Positions 45,282 to 53,867 of a DNA stretch of 64,000 bases are shown piece after piece. The stretch lies in the NCBI RefSeq assembly GCF_003837805.1, contig NZ_RQIT01000014.1, positions 62,001 to 126,000 on the forward strand. The letters are read 5' to 3'. The notes under the pieces are model-generated. The model searched no databases. It was not told the origin of the DNA and was given only the letters and a program-made list of their open reading frames with translations. Every line of letters begins with the position of its first letter. The first letter of the stretch is position 1. This DNA comes from Bradyrhizobium sp. RP6. GTDB lineage: Bacteria > Pseudomonadota > Alphaproteobacteria > Rhizobiales > Xanthobacteraceae. Made by a program: the position numbers and the translations under genes.

Positions 45282-45803
45282 TTGCGTAAAATCTGCTTTG
45301 TCATTGCTGCCACGATCTTGGTCGCGTCCGGAGGACTTGCGGTCGCGGACGGCCCGGGCGACCCCACCGCCGTGAAGAAGGAAGACGACGGGAAGTGGCT
45401 CGATAAGGAGGGCAATCCCACCTACAAGATTTCGGCCGATGGCACCGTGGACTGGTTCACCTATTCCGGCTACCGCCGCTATCACTCCGACTGCCACGTC
45501 TGCCATGGCCCCGACGGCATGGGCTCCACCTACGCGCCGGCGCTCAAGGATTCGGTCAAGAGCATGAGCTATGGCGACTTCCTGGGCGTGATCGCCTCCG
45601 GCCGCAAGAACATCTCGACCGCGCAAGAGAACGTCATGCCGGCGTTCGGCGACAACCCGAACGTCGCCTGCTACATGGATGATCTGTACGTCTATCTGCG
45701 CGCCCGCTCCACCGAAGCATGGGGCCGGCAGCGTCCCGCCAAGAAGGAGGAGAAGACAGAGGCGTACAAAAAGGCGGAAGACGCCTGCATGGGTAACAAA
45801 TGA
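45282..45803 (+). CDS. xoxG: Cytochrome c XoxG (methanol-metabolism four-Cys type)
   Basis: A 173-residue exported cytochrome c that accepts electrons from XoxF. TTG 45282 is the likely start (GAGGAAAC upstream). Signal peptide VIAATILVASGGLAVAD; heme motif at Cys71, Cys74, His75 (DCHVCHGPDG); Met ligand in ENVMPAFGDN; two further Cys (NVACYM and DACMG) as in the four-Cys methanol-related family (TIGR03874 as I recall). The long N-terminal part before the heme and a Lys/Glu-rich tail are visible. It sits between xoxF and frmA. Confidence 0.92.
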   Translation: MRKICFVIAATILVASGGLAVADGPGDPTAVKKEDDGKWLDKEGNPTYKISADGTVDWFTYSGYRRYHSDCHVCHGPDGMGSTYAPALKDSVKSMSYGDFLGVIASGRKNISTAQENVMPAFGDNPNVACYMDDLYVYLRARSTEAWGRQRPAKKEEKTEAYKKAEDACMGNK

Positions 45804-45863
45804 ACGTTACGAGGACTGCCGAGACCACGTCTTGGCTCCCTTCGAGATCTGAGGAGTCTGACT

Positions 45864-46973
45864 ATGAAAACACGTGCCGCCGTCGCCTTCGAGGCTAAGA
45901 AGCCGCTCGAAATCGTCGAAGTCGATCTGGAAGGCCCAAAGGCCGGCGAGGTCCTGGTCGAGATCAAGGCCACGGGCATCTGCCATACCGACGCCTACAC
46001 GCTCGACGGCTTCGACAGCGAGGGAATTTTCCCGTCGATCCTGGGACACGAAGGAGCGGGCATCATCCGCGAGATCGGCCCGGGCGTGAGCTCGGTGAAG
46101 CCGGGCGATCACGTCATCCCGCTTTACACGCCGGAATGCCGGCAGTGCAAAAGCTGTCTTAGCCAGAAGACCAATCTCTGCACCGCGATCCGTGCGACAC
46201 AGGGCAAGGGCGTGATGCCTGACGGCACCAGCCGTTTCTCCTACAAGGGCAAGCCGATCTACCACTACATGGGCTGCTCGACCTTCTCGAACTTCACCGT
46301 GCTGCCGGAGATCGCGGTTGCCAAGATCCGCGAAGACGCGCCGTTCGACAAGAGCTGCTACATCGGCTGTGGCGTCACCACCGGCGTTGGCGCCGTGGTC
46401 AACACCGCCAAGGTCGAGCCCGGCGCCAACGTGGTCGTGTTCGGCCTCGGTGGCATCGGCCTCAACGTGATCCAGGGCGCCAAGATGGCTGGCGCCGACA
46501 AAATCATCGGCGTCGACGTCAACGACTCCAAGGAGGAGTGGGGCAAGCGGTTCGGCATGACCCACTTCGTGAACCCGAAGAAGATCACCGGCGACATCGT
46601 CCAGCATCTCGTCGGCCTCACCGACGGCGGCGCCGACTACACCTTCGACTGCACCGGCAACACCACGGTGATGCGCCAGGCGCTGGAAGCCTGTCATCGC
46701 GGCTGGGGTACCTCGATCATCATCGGCGTCGCCGAAGCCGGCAAGGAGATCGCCACCCGCCCGTTCCAGCTCGTCACCGGACGCAACTGGCGCGGCACCG
46801 CCTTCGGCGGCGCGCGCGGCCGCACCGACGTGCCGAAGATCGTCGACTGGTACATGAACGGAAAGATCCAGATCGATCCGATGATCACCCACGTGCTCAA
46901 GCTCGAAGAGATCAACAAAGGCTTCGATCTCATGCACGAGGGCAAATCCATCCGTTCAGTCGTCGTGTTCTAG
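45864..46973 (+). CDS. frmA: S-(hydroxymethyl)glutathione dehydrogenase (class III ADH)
   Basis: A 369-residue cytoplasmic zinc enzyme that oxidises S-hydroxymethylglutathione to S-formylglutathione with NAD+. Catalytic zinc ligands: Cys in GICHTDAYTLDG, His-Glu in LGHEGAG, Cys in YIGCGVTTGVG. The structural zinc site is CRQCKSCLSQKTNLC. NAD motif VFGLGGIGLNVIQGAK. Length normal for class III ADH. It follows xoxG by 60 bases and precedes gfa by 33, so formaldehyde from XoxF can be removed at once. Also called flhA or adhI in methylotrophs. Confidence 0.97.
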   Translation: MKTRAAVAFEAKKPLEIVEVDLEGPKAGEVLVEIKATGICHTDAYTLDGFDSEGIFPSILGHEGAGIIREIGPGVSSVKPGDHVIPLYTPECRQCKSCLSQKTNLCTAIRATQGKGVMPDGTSRFSYKGKPIYHYMGCSTFSNFTVLPEIAVAKIREDAPFDKSCYIGCGVTTGVGAVVNTAKVEPGANVVVFGLGGIGLNVIQGAKMAGADKIIGVDVNDSKEEWGKRFGMTHFVNPKKITGDIVQHLVGLTDGGADYTFDCTGNTTVMRQALEACHRGWGTSIIIGVAEAGKEIATRPFQLVTGRNWRGTAFGGARGRTDVPKIVDWYMNGKIQIDPMITHVLKLEEINKGFDLMHEGKSIRSVVVF

Positions 46974-47006
46974 CTCGAAAGACATCACACCAAGGAGGAT
47001 CGACCC

Positions 47007-47570
47007 ATGACTGTTGCACTCCATCCCTCGATCGACAACGGCATCAAACAAGGCAGCGGCAACTTCGCAGGCGGCACGCTGGTCTGCAAATGCACGGACC
47101 ACCCGGTCAAGGTCGGTATCAAGGGCGACGTCGCCCACAACCACGCATGCGGCTGCACCAAGTGCTGGAAACCGCAGGGCGCGACCTTCTCCGTCGTCGC
47201 CGTAGTACCGCGCCAGAACGTCACCGTGCTCGAGAACGGCGATAAGCTCCAGATCGTCGACCCCTCAGCGGTGATCCAGCGCCACGCCTGCAAGGCCTGC
47301 GGCACGCACATGTACGGCCGCATCGAGAACAAGAACCACCCGTTCTACGGCCTCGACTTCATCCATCCCGAACTGTTCCAGGAACAGGGCTCGCAGGCGC
47401 CGCAATTCGCCGCCTTCGTCTCCTCGGTGATCGAATCGGGCGTGAAGCCCGAGCAGATGGCGGGCATCCGTTCGCGGCTGAAGGAGATCGGCCTCGAGCC
47501 CTATGACTGCCTGTCGCCGGCACTGATGGACGCGATCGCGACCCATGTGGCGAAAGCCAAAGCCGCCTGA
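47007..47570 (+). CDS. gfa: S-(hydroxymethyl)glutathione synthase (glutathione-dependent formaldehyde-activating enzyme)
   Basis: A 187-residue cytoplasmic zinc protein that speeds the joining of formaldehyde to glutathione. Zinc-binding Cys appear in VCKCTDHPVKV, CGCTKCWKPQG and CKACGTHMYGR, the Gfa pattern. AAGGAGG precedes ATG 47007. It closes the xoxF operon and supplies the substrate for frmA; fghA at 19687 finishes the route to formate. Confidence 0.95.
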   Translation: MTVALHPSIDNGIKQGSGNFAGGTLVCKCTDHPVKVGIKGDVAHNHACGCTKCWKPQGATFSVVAVVPRQNVTVLENGDKLQIVDPSAVIQRHACKACGTHMYGRIENKNHPFYGLDFIHPELFQEQGSQAPQFAAFVSSVIESGVKPEQMAGIRSRLKEIGLEPYDCLSPALMDAIATHVAKAKAA

Positions 47571-47693
47571 GTTGGGCCGCCGAACCTTCGCCGGTCTCCC
47601 TATCCGCTCGCTGGCGCCTGTCGCTGCCAGCGAGCCGGACCGGTCGCCGTCCCGGGACCAGCGCGGCTATGCCGCCACCCGTATATATGAGGG

Positions 47694-47835
47694 CCGTCAG
47701 TTCCTCAGTCCTGGTCTCTGAATGACTGCGCAGGGCCGCTTCGTGCTTGAAGTTCGCGGTGCTTGCGTTTCTCCCTCCCTCGACTGAGGCATCCTGCTTC
47801 GTCCGCGCGGTCTTCCTGGCGGACGAAGCTTTTTT
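47694..47835 (+). ncRNA. Candidate small RNA with C-rich loop and intrinsic terminator
   Basis: The 604-base gap 47571-48174 holds no convincing gene, but an RNA-like unit is visible: TATATA at 47682-47687 as a possible -10 box; CCTCAGTC (47703-47710) pairing with GACTGAGG (47782-47789); the run CTCCCTCCCT (47771-47780), complementary to ribosome-binding sites; then a perfect terminator. Rhizobial regulatory RNAs often show exposed C/U-rich loops of this kind. It could instead be the 3' end of the gfa transcript. No expression evidence. Confidence 0.4.
47796..47835 (+). terminator. Strong Rho-independent terminator after gfa
   Basis: GCTTCGTCCGC (47796-47806) pairs perfectly with GCGGACGAAGC (47819-47829), followed by six T (47830-47835) on the + strand, 226 bases after gfa. 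It ends either the xoxF operon or a separate small RNA. Confidence 0.88.
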
Positions 47836-48174
47836 GGTTGGGCCCGTTGCGCAAGCGTGCCGCGCGATGACCGCGCCCTGCTTTTGACAAACCATCGATG
47901 CAATCTTTTCCCGGTGAGAACACTCGGCTGTGAACGCCGGGCCGGAGCGATCTCTGTTACGATCGCGCCGTCACGATGCCGCGCGAAATACAATCAATGA
48001 AGAACAAGACGGGAGGTATCGAAGACATCCAGACATCGCCATTGGCGTTCCTGCCCCTCCGGGATTTGCCCGCGCGGGATGACGGCGGAATGCGGCGAGA
48101 CGACGCGCGAACCGTCGCCCACCGGCGTCGGCGAACTTTGAATTTGGCATGCTTATGAAGAGCGAGGGACGATC

Positions 48175-48627
48175 ATGATCAAGGTGAAGATCAACGGCCA
48201 GGAACAGAGCTGGGACGGCGACCCGGATCTCCCGCTACTCTGGTTCCTGCGTGACGAGGCCGGGCTGACCGGCACCAAATACGGCTGCGGCCAGGCCCTG
48301 TGCGGCGCCTGCACCGTGATCGTCGACAAGGAGGCCGTGCGGGCCTGCATCACGTCGGTGAATGACGTCGCCGGACGCGAGGTCACCACGATCGAGGGAT
48401 TGCATCCCAATGGCGATCACCCGGTGCAGAAGGCCTGGCGCCAGGTCAACGTGCCCCAATGCGGCTTCTGCCAAGCCGGCCAGATCATGCAGGCCGCAGC
48501 CCTCCTGATGGAGAACCCAAAGCCCTCGCACGACCAGATCCGCGAGGCGATGTCCGGCAACATCTGCCGCTGCGGCTGCTATCAGCGCATCGAGAACGCC
48601 GTCCATCTCGCATCGACGGGAGTGTGA
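48175..48627 (+). CDS. iorA: (2Fe-2S) subunit of an isoquinoline-1-oxidoreductase-type molybdo-hydroxylase
   Basis: A 150-residue iron-sulfur subunit. N-terminal plant-type cluster Cys in KYGCGQALCGACTV; C-terminal cluster Cys in QCGFCQAGQ and NICRCGCYQRI. Length and motifs match IorA. It is followed by the large subunit with a 1-base gap. GGGACGATC precedes ATG 48175. In relatives, such pairs pass electrons from aldehydes or N-heterocycles to a cytochrome; the location after xoxF suggests an aldehyde, which is inference. Confidence 0.9.
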   Translation: MIKVKINGQEQSWDGDPDLPLLWFLRDEAGLTGTKYGCGQALCGACTVIVDKEAVRACITSVNDVAGREVTTIEGLHPNGDHPVQKAWRQVNVPQCGFCQAGQIMQAAALLMENPKPSHDQIREAMSGNICRCGCYQRIENAVHLASTGV

Positions 48628-48628
48628 C

Positions 48629-50941
48629 ATGAACTTCATCGACAATCACCGCAAGCTTCGCGGCTTCGAGAAGCATATCAGGGTCGAGAAGGTCTCGCGG
48701 CGCAGCATCCTGAAGGGGCTCGGCGTCACCGGCGGCTTCGTCCTCGCCGCCCCCGTGATGTCGCGCCAGGCGTTCGCCTATGAGACCGGCGCCGGCAAGA
48801 TGCCGCACGGTGTCGTGGTCGATCCGCGCGTATTCGTTTCGGTCGCCCCGGATGGCATCGTCACCATCGTCGGGCACCGTTCGGAAATGGGCACCGGCGT
48901 GCGCACCAGCCTGCCGCTGATCGTGGCCGAGGAGATGGAAGCCGACTGGTCCAGGGTCAAGGTGCAGCAGGCTCATGGTGACGAGGTCAAGTTCGGCAAC
49001 CAGGACACCGACGGCTCTCGCAGCACGCGGCACTATTTGATGCCGATGCGCCAGATCGGCGCCTCCGCCCGCACCATGCTGGAGCAGGCCGCGGCCAAGC
49101 GCTGGGGCGTACCGGCAACCGAGGTCAAGGCGGTCAACCACGAGGTCGTCCACAGCGCCAGCGGCCGCAAGCTGGGCTTCGGCGAGCTCGCCGCGGACGC
49201 AGCCAAGGAATCGGTGCCGAGCATCGAAGGTCTCAAGCTGAAGGACCCCAAGGACTTCCGCTATCTCGGCAAGGGGCAGGTCGGCATTGTCGATCTTCAT
49301 GACATCACTACCGGCAAGGCGCATTACGGCGCGGACGTCCGCTTGCCCGGTATGAAATACGCCGTGATCGCGCGGCCGCCGGTGACCGGCGGCAAGCTGG
49401 TCAAGTTCGAGCCGGACGAGGCGCTGAAGGTGCCCGGCGTCGAGAAGGTGATGCAGGTGCGCGGCTGGCCGTGGCCTTCGAAGTTCCAGCCGCTCGGCGG
49501 CGTCGCCGTGATCGCACGCAACACCGGCGCGGCGATCAAGGGCCGCGATGCGCTGAAGCTGACCTGGGACGACGGCCCCAACGGCAAATACGAGTCCGTC
49601 GCCTATCGCAAGGAGCTCGAGGAGGCCTCGCGCAAGCCCGGCCTCGTCCTGCGCCAGGAGGGCGATGCGGACGCCGCCCTGAAGGGCGCCGACAAGGTCA
49701 TCGTCGGCGAGTACTACATCCCGCATCTCGCCCATGTCAGCATGGAGCCGCCGGTGGCGGTTGCCGACGTCAAGGGCGACAAGGCGGAGATCTGGGCGCC
49801 AGTGCAGAGCCCCGGCGGCACGCGCGAGGACGTCGCCAAGACGCTGGGCATCCCCGAGGCGAACGTCACCGTCAACGTGACGCTGCTCGGCGGTGGTTTC
49901 GGCCGCAAGTCGAAATGCGACTTTACGCTCGAAGCCGCGCTCCTGTCGAAGGAGCTCGGCGCACCGGTGAAGGTGCAATGGACGCGGGAGGACGACATCC
50001 ATAACGGCTTCCTGCACACCGTCTCGGTCGAGCGGATCGAGGCCGGCCTCGACAAGAGCGGCAAGGTGATCGCCTGGCGCCACCGCAGCGTGGCTCCCAG
50101 CATCGCCTCGACCTTTGCCGCTGGCACGGTGCATCAGGCGCCGTTCGAGATCGGCATGGGTCTCGTCGATATGCCCTTCGAGATCGCCAACATCTCCTGC
50201 GAGAATCCGGAAGCGGCCGCGCATACCCGCATCGGTTGGTTCCGCTCGGTCTCCAACATCCCGCGCGCCTTCGCGGTGCAATCGATGGTCGGAGAAATCG
50301 CGCAAGCCACCGGCCGCGATCAGAAAGACATGCTGCTCGAGCTGATCGGCTCGCCTCGCATCGTCAAGCCGAACGTAAAGGACCTCTGGAACTATGGCGA
50401 GCCCCAGGAGAGCTACCCGATCGATACCGCGCGCCTGCGCAAGGTGGTCGAACTGGTCGCCGAGAAGGGCGAGTGGGGGCGCAAGGTGCCGAAGGGCCAC
50501 GGTCTCGGCATCGCCGTTCACCGCAGCTTCGTCAGCTATATCGCGACCATCGTCGAGGTCGCCGTGGACGACAAGGGCAAGCTGACGGTGCCGCGGGTCG
50601 ACACCGCGATCGATTGCGGCACCTATGTCAACCCCGAGCGCATCGCCTCGCAGATCGAGGGCGCTGCGATCATGGGGCTCAGTCTCGCCAAATACGGCGA
50701 GATCACCTTCAAGGACGGCAAGGTGCAGCAGAAGAATTTTGACGACTTCCAGGTCGTCAGGATGGACGATTCTCCTGTCTTGACCAACGTCTACATCGTG
50801 CCGCCCGGACCCGATACGCCGCCGAGCGGCGTCGGCGAGCCCGGTGTTCCCCCGTTCGCTCCGGCCCTGATCAACGCGATCTTCGCGGCGACGGGAAAAC
50901 GCATCCGCGCTTTGCCGATCGGCAAGCAATTGGAGGCGTGA
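48629..50941 (+). CDS. iorB: Molybdopterin-binding large subunit (IorB type)
   Basis: A 770-residue xanthine-oxidase-family catalytic subunit. The N-terminal KVSRRSILKGLGVTGGFVLA is a twin-arginine signal, so the complex is likely periplasmic, carrying IorA along. Molybdenum-cofactor regions include GHRSEMGTGVRTSLPLIVAE, LLGGGFGRKSKCDF and a late GVGEPGVPPFAPAL with the catalytic Glu of the family. IorB-type circular arrangement and length fit. A periplasmic aldehyde oxidase partner for PQQ dehydrogenases is a reasonable role; isoquinoline itself is not indicated. Confidence 0.9.
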   Translation: MNFIDNHRKLRGFEKHIRVEKVSRRSILKGLGVTGGFVLAAPVMSRQAFAYETGAGKMPHGVVVDPRVFVSVAPDGIVTIVGHRSEMGTGVRTSLPLIVAEEMEADWSRVKVQQAHGDEVKFGNQDTDGSRSTRHYLMPMRQIGASARTMLEQAAAKRWGVPATEVKAVNHEVVHSASGRKLGFGELAADAAKESVPSIEGLKLKDPKDFRYLGKGQVGIVDLHDITTGKAHYGADVRLPGMKYAVIARPPVTGGKLVKFEPDEALKVPGVEKVMQVRGWPWPSKFQPLGGVAVIARNTGAAIKGRDALKLTWDDGPNGKYESVAYRKELEEASRKPGLVLRQEGDADAALKGADKVIVGEYYIPHLAHVSMEPPVAVADVKGDKAEIWAPVQSPGGTREDVAKTLGIPEANVTVNVTLLGGGFGRKSKCDFTLEAALLSKELGAPVKVQWTREDDIHNGFLHTVSVERIEAGLDKSGKVIAWRHRSVAPSIASTFAAGTVHQAPFEIGMGLVDMPFEIANISCENPEAAAHTRIGWFRSVSNIPRAFAVQSMVGEIAQATGRDQKDMLLELIGSPRIVKPNVKDLWNYGEPQESYPIDTARLRKVVELVAEKGEWGRKVPKGHGLGIAVHRSFVSYIATIVEVAVDDKGKLTVPRVDTAIDCGTYVNPERIASQIEGAAIMGLSLAKYGEITFKDGKVQQKNFDDFQVVRMDDSPVLTNVYIVPPGPDTPPSGVGEPGVPPFAPALINAIFAATGKRIRALPIGKQLEA

Positions 50942-50995
50942 GACGGAACACAAGCGGCCTCACGCCGTTTGCATCGATCTGACAGGAGCAGTTCG

Positions 50996-51256
50996 ATGAC
51001 CAACATCTCAAAGGCGCTCGCAGTCTCATTGCTGTCGGGCGCCTTTCTTTTGCCGGCTGCGGGCGCATTCGCCCAGAACAATACCAGCCCGCCGACAACA
51101 GCGACGCGCCCCACGGGACCGGATCAGAACTCGCTTCCCAACGCCAATGCTCCGCCCGCGTCGACCACCCAGACCACGGGGCAGCACAATCCGGATCCGA
51201 AGGTTCGGGAGATGAACCAGAAGGAGAAGGACAAAGTCGAGCGCGCGGGCAAGTAG
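50996..51256 (+). CDS. Small exported hydrophilic protein, unknown
   Basis: An 86-residue protein with signal peptide LAVSLLSGAFLLPAAGAFA, then a disordered Asn/Thr/Pro-rich chain (NNTSPPTTATRPTGPDQNSL) and a charged tail NQKEKDKVERAGK. GACAGGAG precedes ATG 50996. Such small exported proteins are common in Bradyrhizobium; no domain is visible. A hairpin terminator follows. Confidence 0.7.
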   Translation: MTNISKALAVSLLSGAFLLPAAGAFAQNNTSPPTTATRPTGPDQNSLPNANAPPASTTQTTGQHNPDPKVREMNQKEKDKVERAGK

Positions 51257-51287
51257 TGGTTTTGCGCCTGCGCACGACGCCCATACA

Positions 51288-51317
51288 AATACGGCGGACG
51301 TTTCCGTCCGCCGTATT
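51288..51317. terminator. Bidirectional hairpin between convergent genes
   Basis: AATACGGCGGACG (51288-51300) pairs perfectly with 51305-51317 around a TTTC loop, between the + gene ending 51256 and the minus gene ending 51362. Confidence 0.75.
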
Positions 51318-51361
51318 CGCCACCCCCCTGCTGCTCCGCTTCTTTCGATCCGCCCGCGGAG

Positions 51362-53098
51362 CTATTTCTTCAGGGCGAACACCCAGATGACGCCACCCTG
51401 CGGCACGTTGGCTTCGATGCCGATATTGTTGGTCACGAGTGCATCCTGGATGCGCTGCGCGTCCACACCCCAGCCCGACTGGATCGCGATGTACTGCGTG
51501 CCGTCGATCTCATAGGACACCGGCATGCCAACGATGCCGGAGTTGGTCTTCTGCTCCCACAGGAGCTCGCCGGTCTTGGCGTGAAAGGCTCGGAAGTTGC
51601 GGTCGTTGGTGCCGCCGACGAACACGAGATCGCCCGCGGTCGCCGTCACCGAGCCGAACAGCTGCGACTTCGGGAAGTTGTGCTGCCACACCTTCTTGCC
51701 GGTGGCGGGATCCCAGGCCTGAAGCTCGCCGAAATGATCCGCGCCCGGCTTCGTCTTGAGGCCGATGTCCTCCGGCTTGGTGCCGAGCCAGAGCTCGCCA
51801 GGCTTGAGCGGGACCTTCTCGCCGGTGAATCCGCCGCAGAAATTCTCGTTGGCGGGCACGTAGACGAGACCGGTCTTCTGGCTGTAGGCCGCCGACGGCC
51901 AATCCTTGCCGCCCCACAGCGACGGACAGAACTCGACGCGTTTCCCGATGACTGGCTTGTGCGCGGGATCCACGGTCGGCTTGCCGGTCTCGTCGATGCC
52001 CTTCCAGACGTCGGTATAGACGAACGGCCAGCCTGCGACGTAGTTGATCTTGGTCGGCGTGCGCTCGAGCACCCAGAAGATCGCGTCGCGTCCCGGATGG
52101 ACCAGGCTCTTGATGGTGCGACCGTTGCGTTGCAGATCGATCAGCATCGGCGCCTCGACCTCGTCCCAATCCCAGGAATCGTTCTGGTGATACTGGTGAT
52201 AGGCCTTGATCTTGCCGGTGTCGGGATCGAGCGCGAGCACCGATGCAGTGTAGAGATTGTCGCCGGGATGGGTCTCGCCGGGCCACGGTGCCGCATTGCC
52301 GACGCCCCAATAGATCGTCTTGGTCTCCTTGTCGTAATTGCCGGTCATCCAGGCCGACCCACCGCCGTTCTTCCAGTCGTCGCCCTGCCAAGTGTCGTGA
52401 CCGGGCTCGCCTTCGCCGGGAATGGTGTAGGTCCGCCACAACTCCTTGCCGTCCTTGGCATCGTAAGCCACGATATATCCGCGCACGCCGAACTCGCCGC
52501 CGGAGCCGCCGACGATGACCTTGCCGTCGACGATCAACGGCATCAGGGTCATGTACTGGCCCTTCCTGTAGTCCTGCACCTTGGTATCCCACAGCACTTT
52601 GCCGGTCTTGGCATCGAGCGCGACCACATGGTCGTCGGTGGTGGCGAGGTAGAGCTTGTCCTCCCACAGGCCGACGCCCCGGTTGGTCGGATGCAGCTGG
52701 AACAGATCGTCAGGAAGCTGCCGCTTGTAGCGCCAATATTCGTCGCCGGTCTTCGCGTTCAGCGCGATCACCTGCCCCATTGGGGTCGTCACGAACATCG
52801 CGCCATTGTTGACGATCGGCGGCGCCTGATGGCCTTCGACCACGCCGGTGGCAAAGGTCCAGACCGGCGTGAGGTTCTTCACGTTCGATGTGTTGATCTG
52901 GTCGAGCGGACTGTAGCCCTGCCCGTCATAAGTGCGCCGATAGAGCATCCAATTGCTTGGCTCAGGATTTTCTAATCGCTGCGCGGTGACCGGAGAGTAA
53001 TTCTCGATCGGACCTGATACGGCCGCGGTCGAGGCAAGACACGTGAAGGCGACGAAGCCGGACAGTAACCATTGCTTCCTGGTCATGGAAGTTTTCAT
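51362..53098 (-). CDS. Lanthanide-type PQQ dehydrogenase without the vicinal Cys pair
   Basis: A 578-residue exported quinoprotein (signal peptide to about residue 28, PIENYSPV next). Propeller W motifs, Glu in GGEFGVRGY, Asn in GVGNAAPWPG, catalytic Asp310 and lanthanide-type Asp312 in SWDWDEVEAP. Where methanol dehydrogenases have Cys-Cys before the TNRG motif, this one has FQLHPTNRGVG, so the vicinal disulfide is absent. Later Cys in VEFCPSLWGG and NENFCGGF may pair instead. AAGGGGAA precedes ATG 53098. A Rieske protein gene lies just upstream on the same strand, suggesting an unusual electron acceptor. Substrate unknown. Confidence 0.88.
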   Translation of the reverse strand: MKTSMTRKQWLLSGFVAFTCLASTAAVSGPIENYSPVTAQRLENPEPSNWMLYRRTYDGQGYSPLDQINTSNVKNLTPVWTFATGVVEGHQAPPIVNNGAMFVTTPMGQVIALNAKTGDEYWRYKRQLPDDLFQLHPTNRGVGLWEDKLYLATTDDHVVALDAKTGKVLWDTKVQDYRKGQYMTLMPLIVDGKVIVGGSGGEFGVRGYIVAYDAKDGKELWRTYTIPGEGEPGHDTWQGDDWKNGGGSAWMTGNYDKETKTIYWGVGNAAPWPGETHPGDNLYTASVLALDPDTGKIKAYHQYHQNDSWDWDEVEAPMLIDLQRNGRTIKSLVHPGRDAIFWVLERTPTKINYVAGWPFVYTDVWKGIDETGKPTVDPAHKPVIGKRVEFCPSLWGGKDWPSAAYSQKTGLVYVPANENFCGGFTGEKVPLKPGELWLGTKPEDIGLKTKPGADHFGELQAWDPATGKKVWQHNFPKSQLFGSVTATAGDLVFVGGTNDRNFRAFHAKTGELLWEQKTNSGIVGMPVSYEIDGTQYIAIQSGWGVDAQRIQDALVTNNIGIEANVPQGGVIWVFALKK

Positions 53099-53213
53099 GG
53101 ACGTTCCCCTTTTTCATCCGTTTGAATTCTTGTTGTGAATTCTTGTCGTTCTTGTCGTCCGCCCATCGGCGGAGGCGGCCTCTCGTGACGCGGGCATGGC
53201 CCGCAACCGTCCA

Positions 53214-53867
53214 TCATCCTGGCTGCGCGCCACCTACCTTTCCGACGAAATTGCCGGCGACGCTGAGCGATCCGTCAGCCAGCGTCAGAGGCAACGCCGC
53301 GAGCCGTCGCGGCGCCGGTCCGAACACGACCTGCGCGCCCGCGCGCGGGTCGTATTCGGAATTGTGGCACATGCACTTGAACACCTCCTTGTCGCCGACA
53401 TCGCTCTTCACCCAGGCGGTGACAGGACAGCCCGCATGCGAGCAGATCGCCGAGTAGGCGATGATGCCGTCGACGGCACGCGCGCGAGTCTTCTCGTCGA
53501 GCTCGGCGGGATCGAGCTTGATGATCAGGATCTCGTTGAGCCGCGAGGCGCTGCGCACCACCGATGTGTTGGGATCCTTCGGCCAGGCATGGAGCGGTGG
53601 CCCGCCGGCCTTTAGATCGGTTACGGTGATAATTTTCCCCTCCTGCTCGCCTTCGGAGAAAACGAGCAGATCGCCCTTCTGCGGCCGTTCGTCGGAGCCG
53701 GGCGGATCCTCGCCTGCACGCGCCGGCGGGGAACATCCGAGGCACGCGGTGGTCGCAAGGGCGCCGAGTAGCAGCGTCCGCCGCGTTTGCTCGGTGCCCG
53801 CGTCGGCTTCAGCTTCCGCAATGCTCTCGGATCGTGATGAATTGACGTTGAACTGTGCGCTTGACAT
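53214..53867 (-). CDS. Tat-exported Rieske (2Fe-2S) protein
   Basis: A 217-residue protein. A twin-arginine segment (QTRRTLLLGALATTACLG) is followed by a possible lipobox Cys (LGCSPPA), then a Rieske domain with cluster ligands in AICSHAGCPV and KCMCHNSEYDP. ATG 53867 is chosen; a TTG 12 codons upstream is the alternative. It ends 115 bases before the PQQ dehydrogenase at 53098 on the same strand. It lacks a cytochrome b partner, so it is not a bc1 subunit and probably takes electrons from the dehydrogenase or delivers them to a quinol chain; inference. Confidence 0.87.
   Translation of the reverse strand: MSSAQFNVNSSRSESIAEAEADAGTEQTRRTLLLGALATTACLGCSPPARAGEDPPGSDERPQKGDLLVFSEGEQEGKIITVTDLKAGGPPLHAWPKDPNTSVVRSASRLNEILIIKLDPAELDEKTRARAVDGIIAYSAICSHAGCPVTAWVKSDVGDKEVFKCMCHNSEYDPRAGAQVVFGPAPRRLAALPLTLADGSLSVAGNFVGKVGGAQPG

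Noticed and set aside
43797..45626. A 609-codon frame antisense to xoxF and xoxG
   Set aside because: It spans two proven genes and their intergenic hairpin and has no recognisable motif.
47976..48158. A 60-codon frame before iorA
   Set aside because: No ribosome site and a proline/arginine-rich chance composition; it lies in a gap better explained by a terminator and promoter.
48485..50953. An 822-codon frame antisense to iorAB
   Set aside because: It overlaps clear Fe-S and molybdopterin subunits completely; mirrored-codon artefact.
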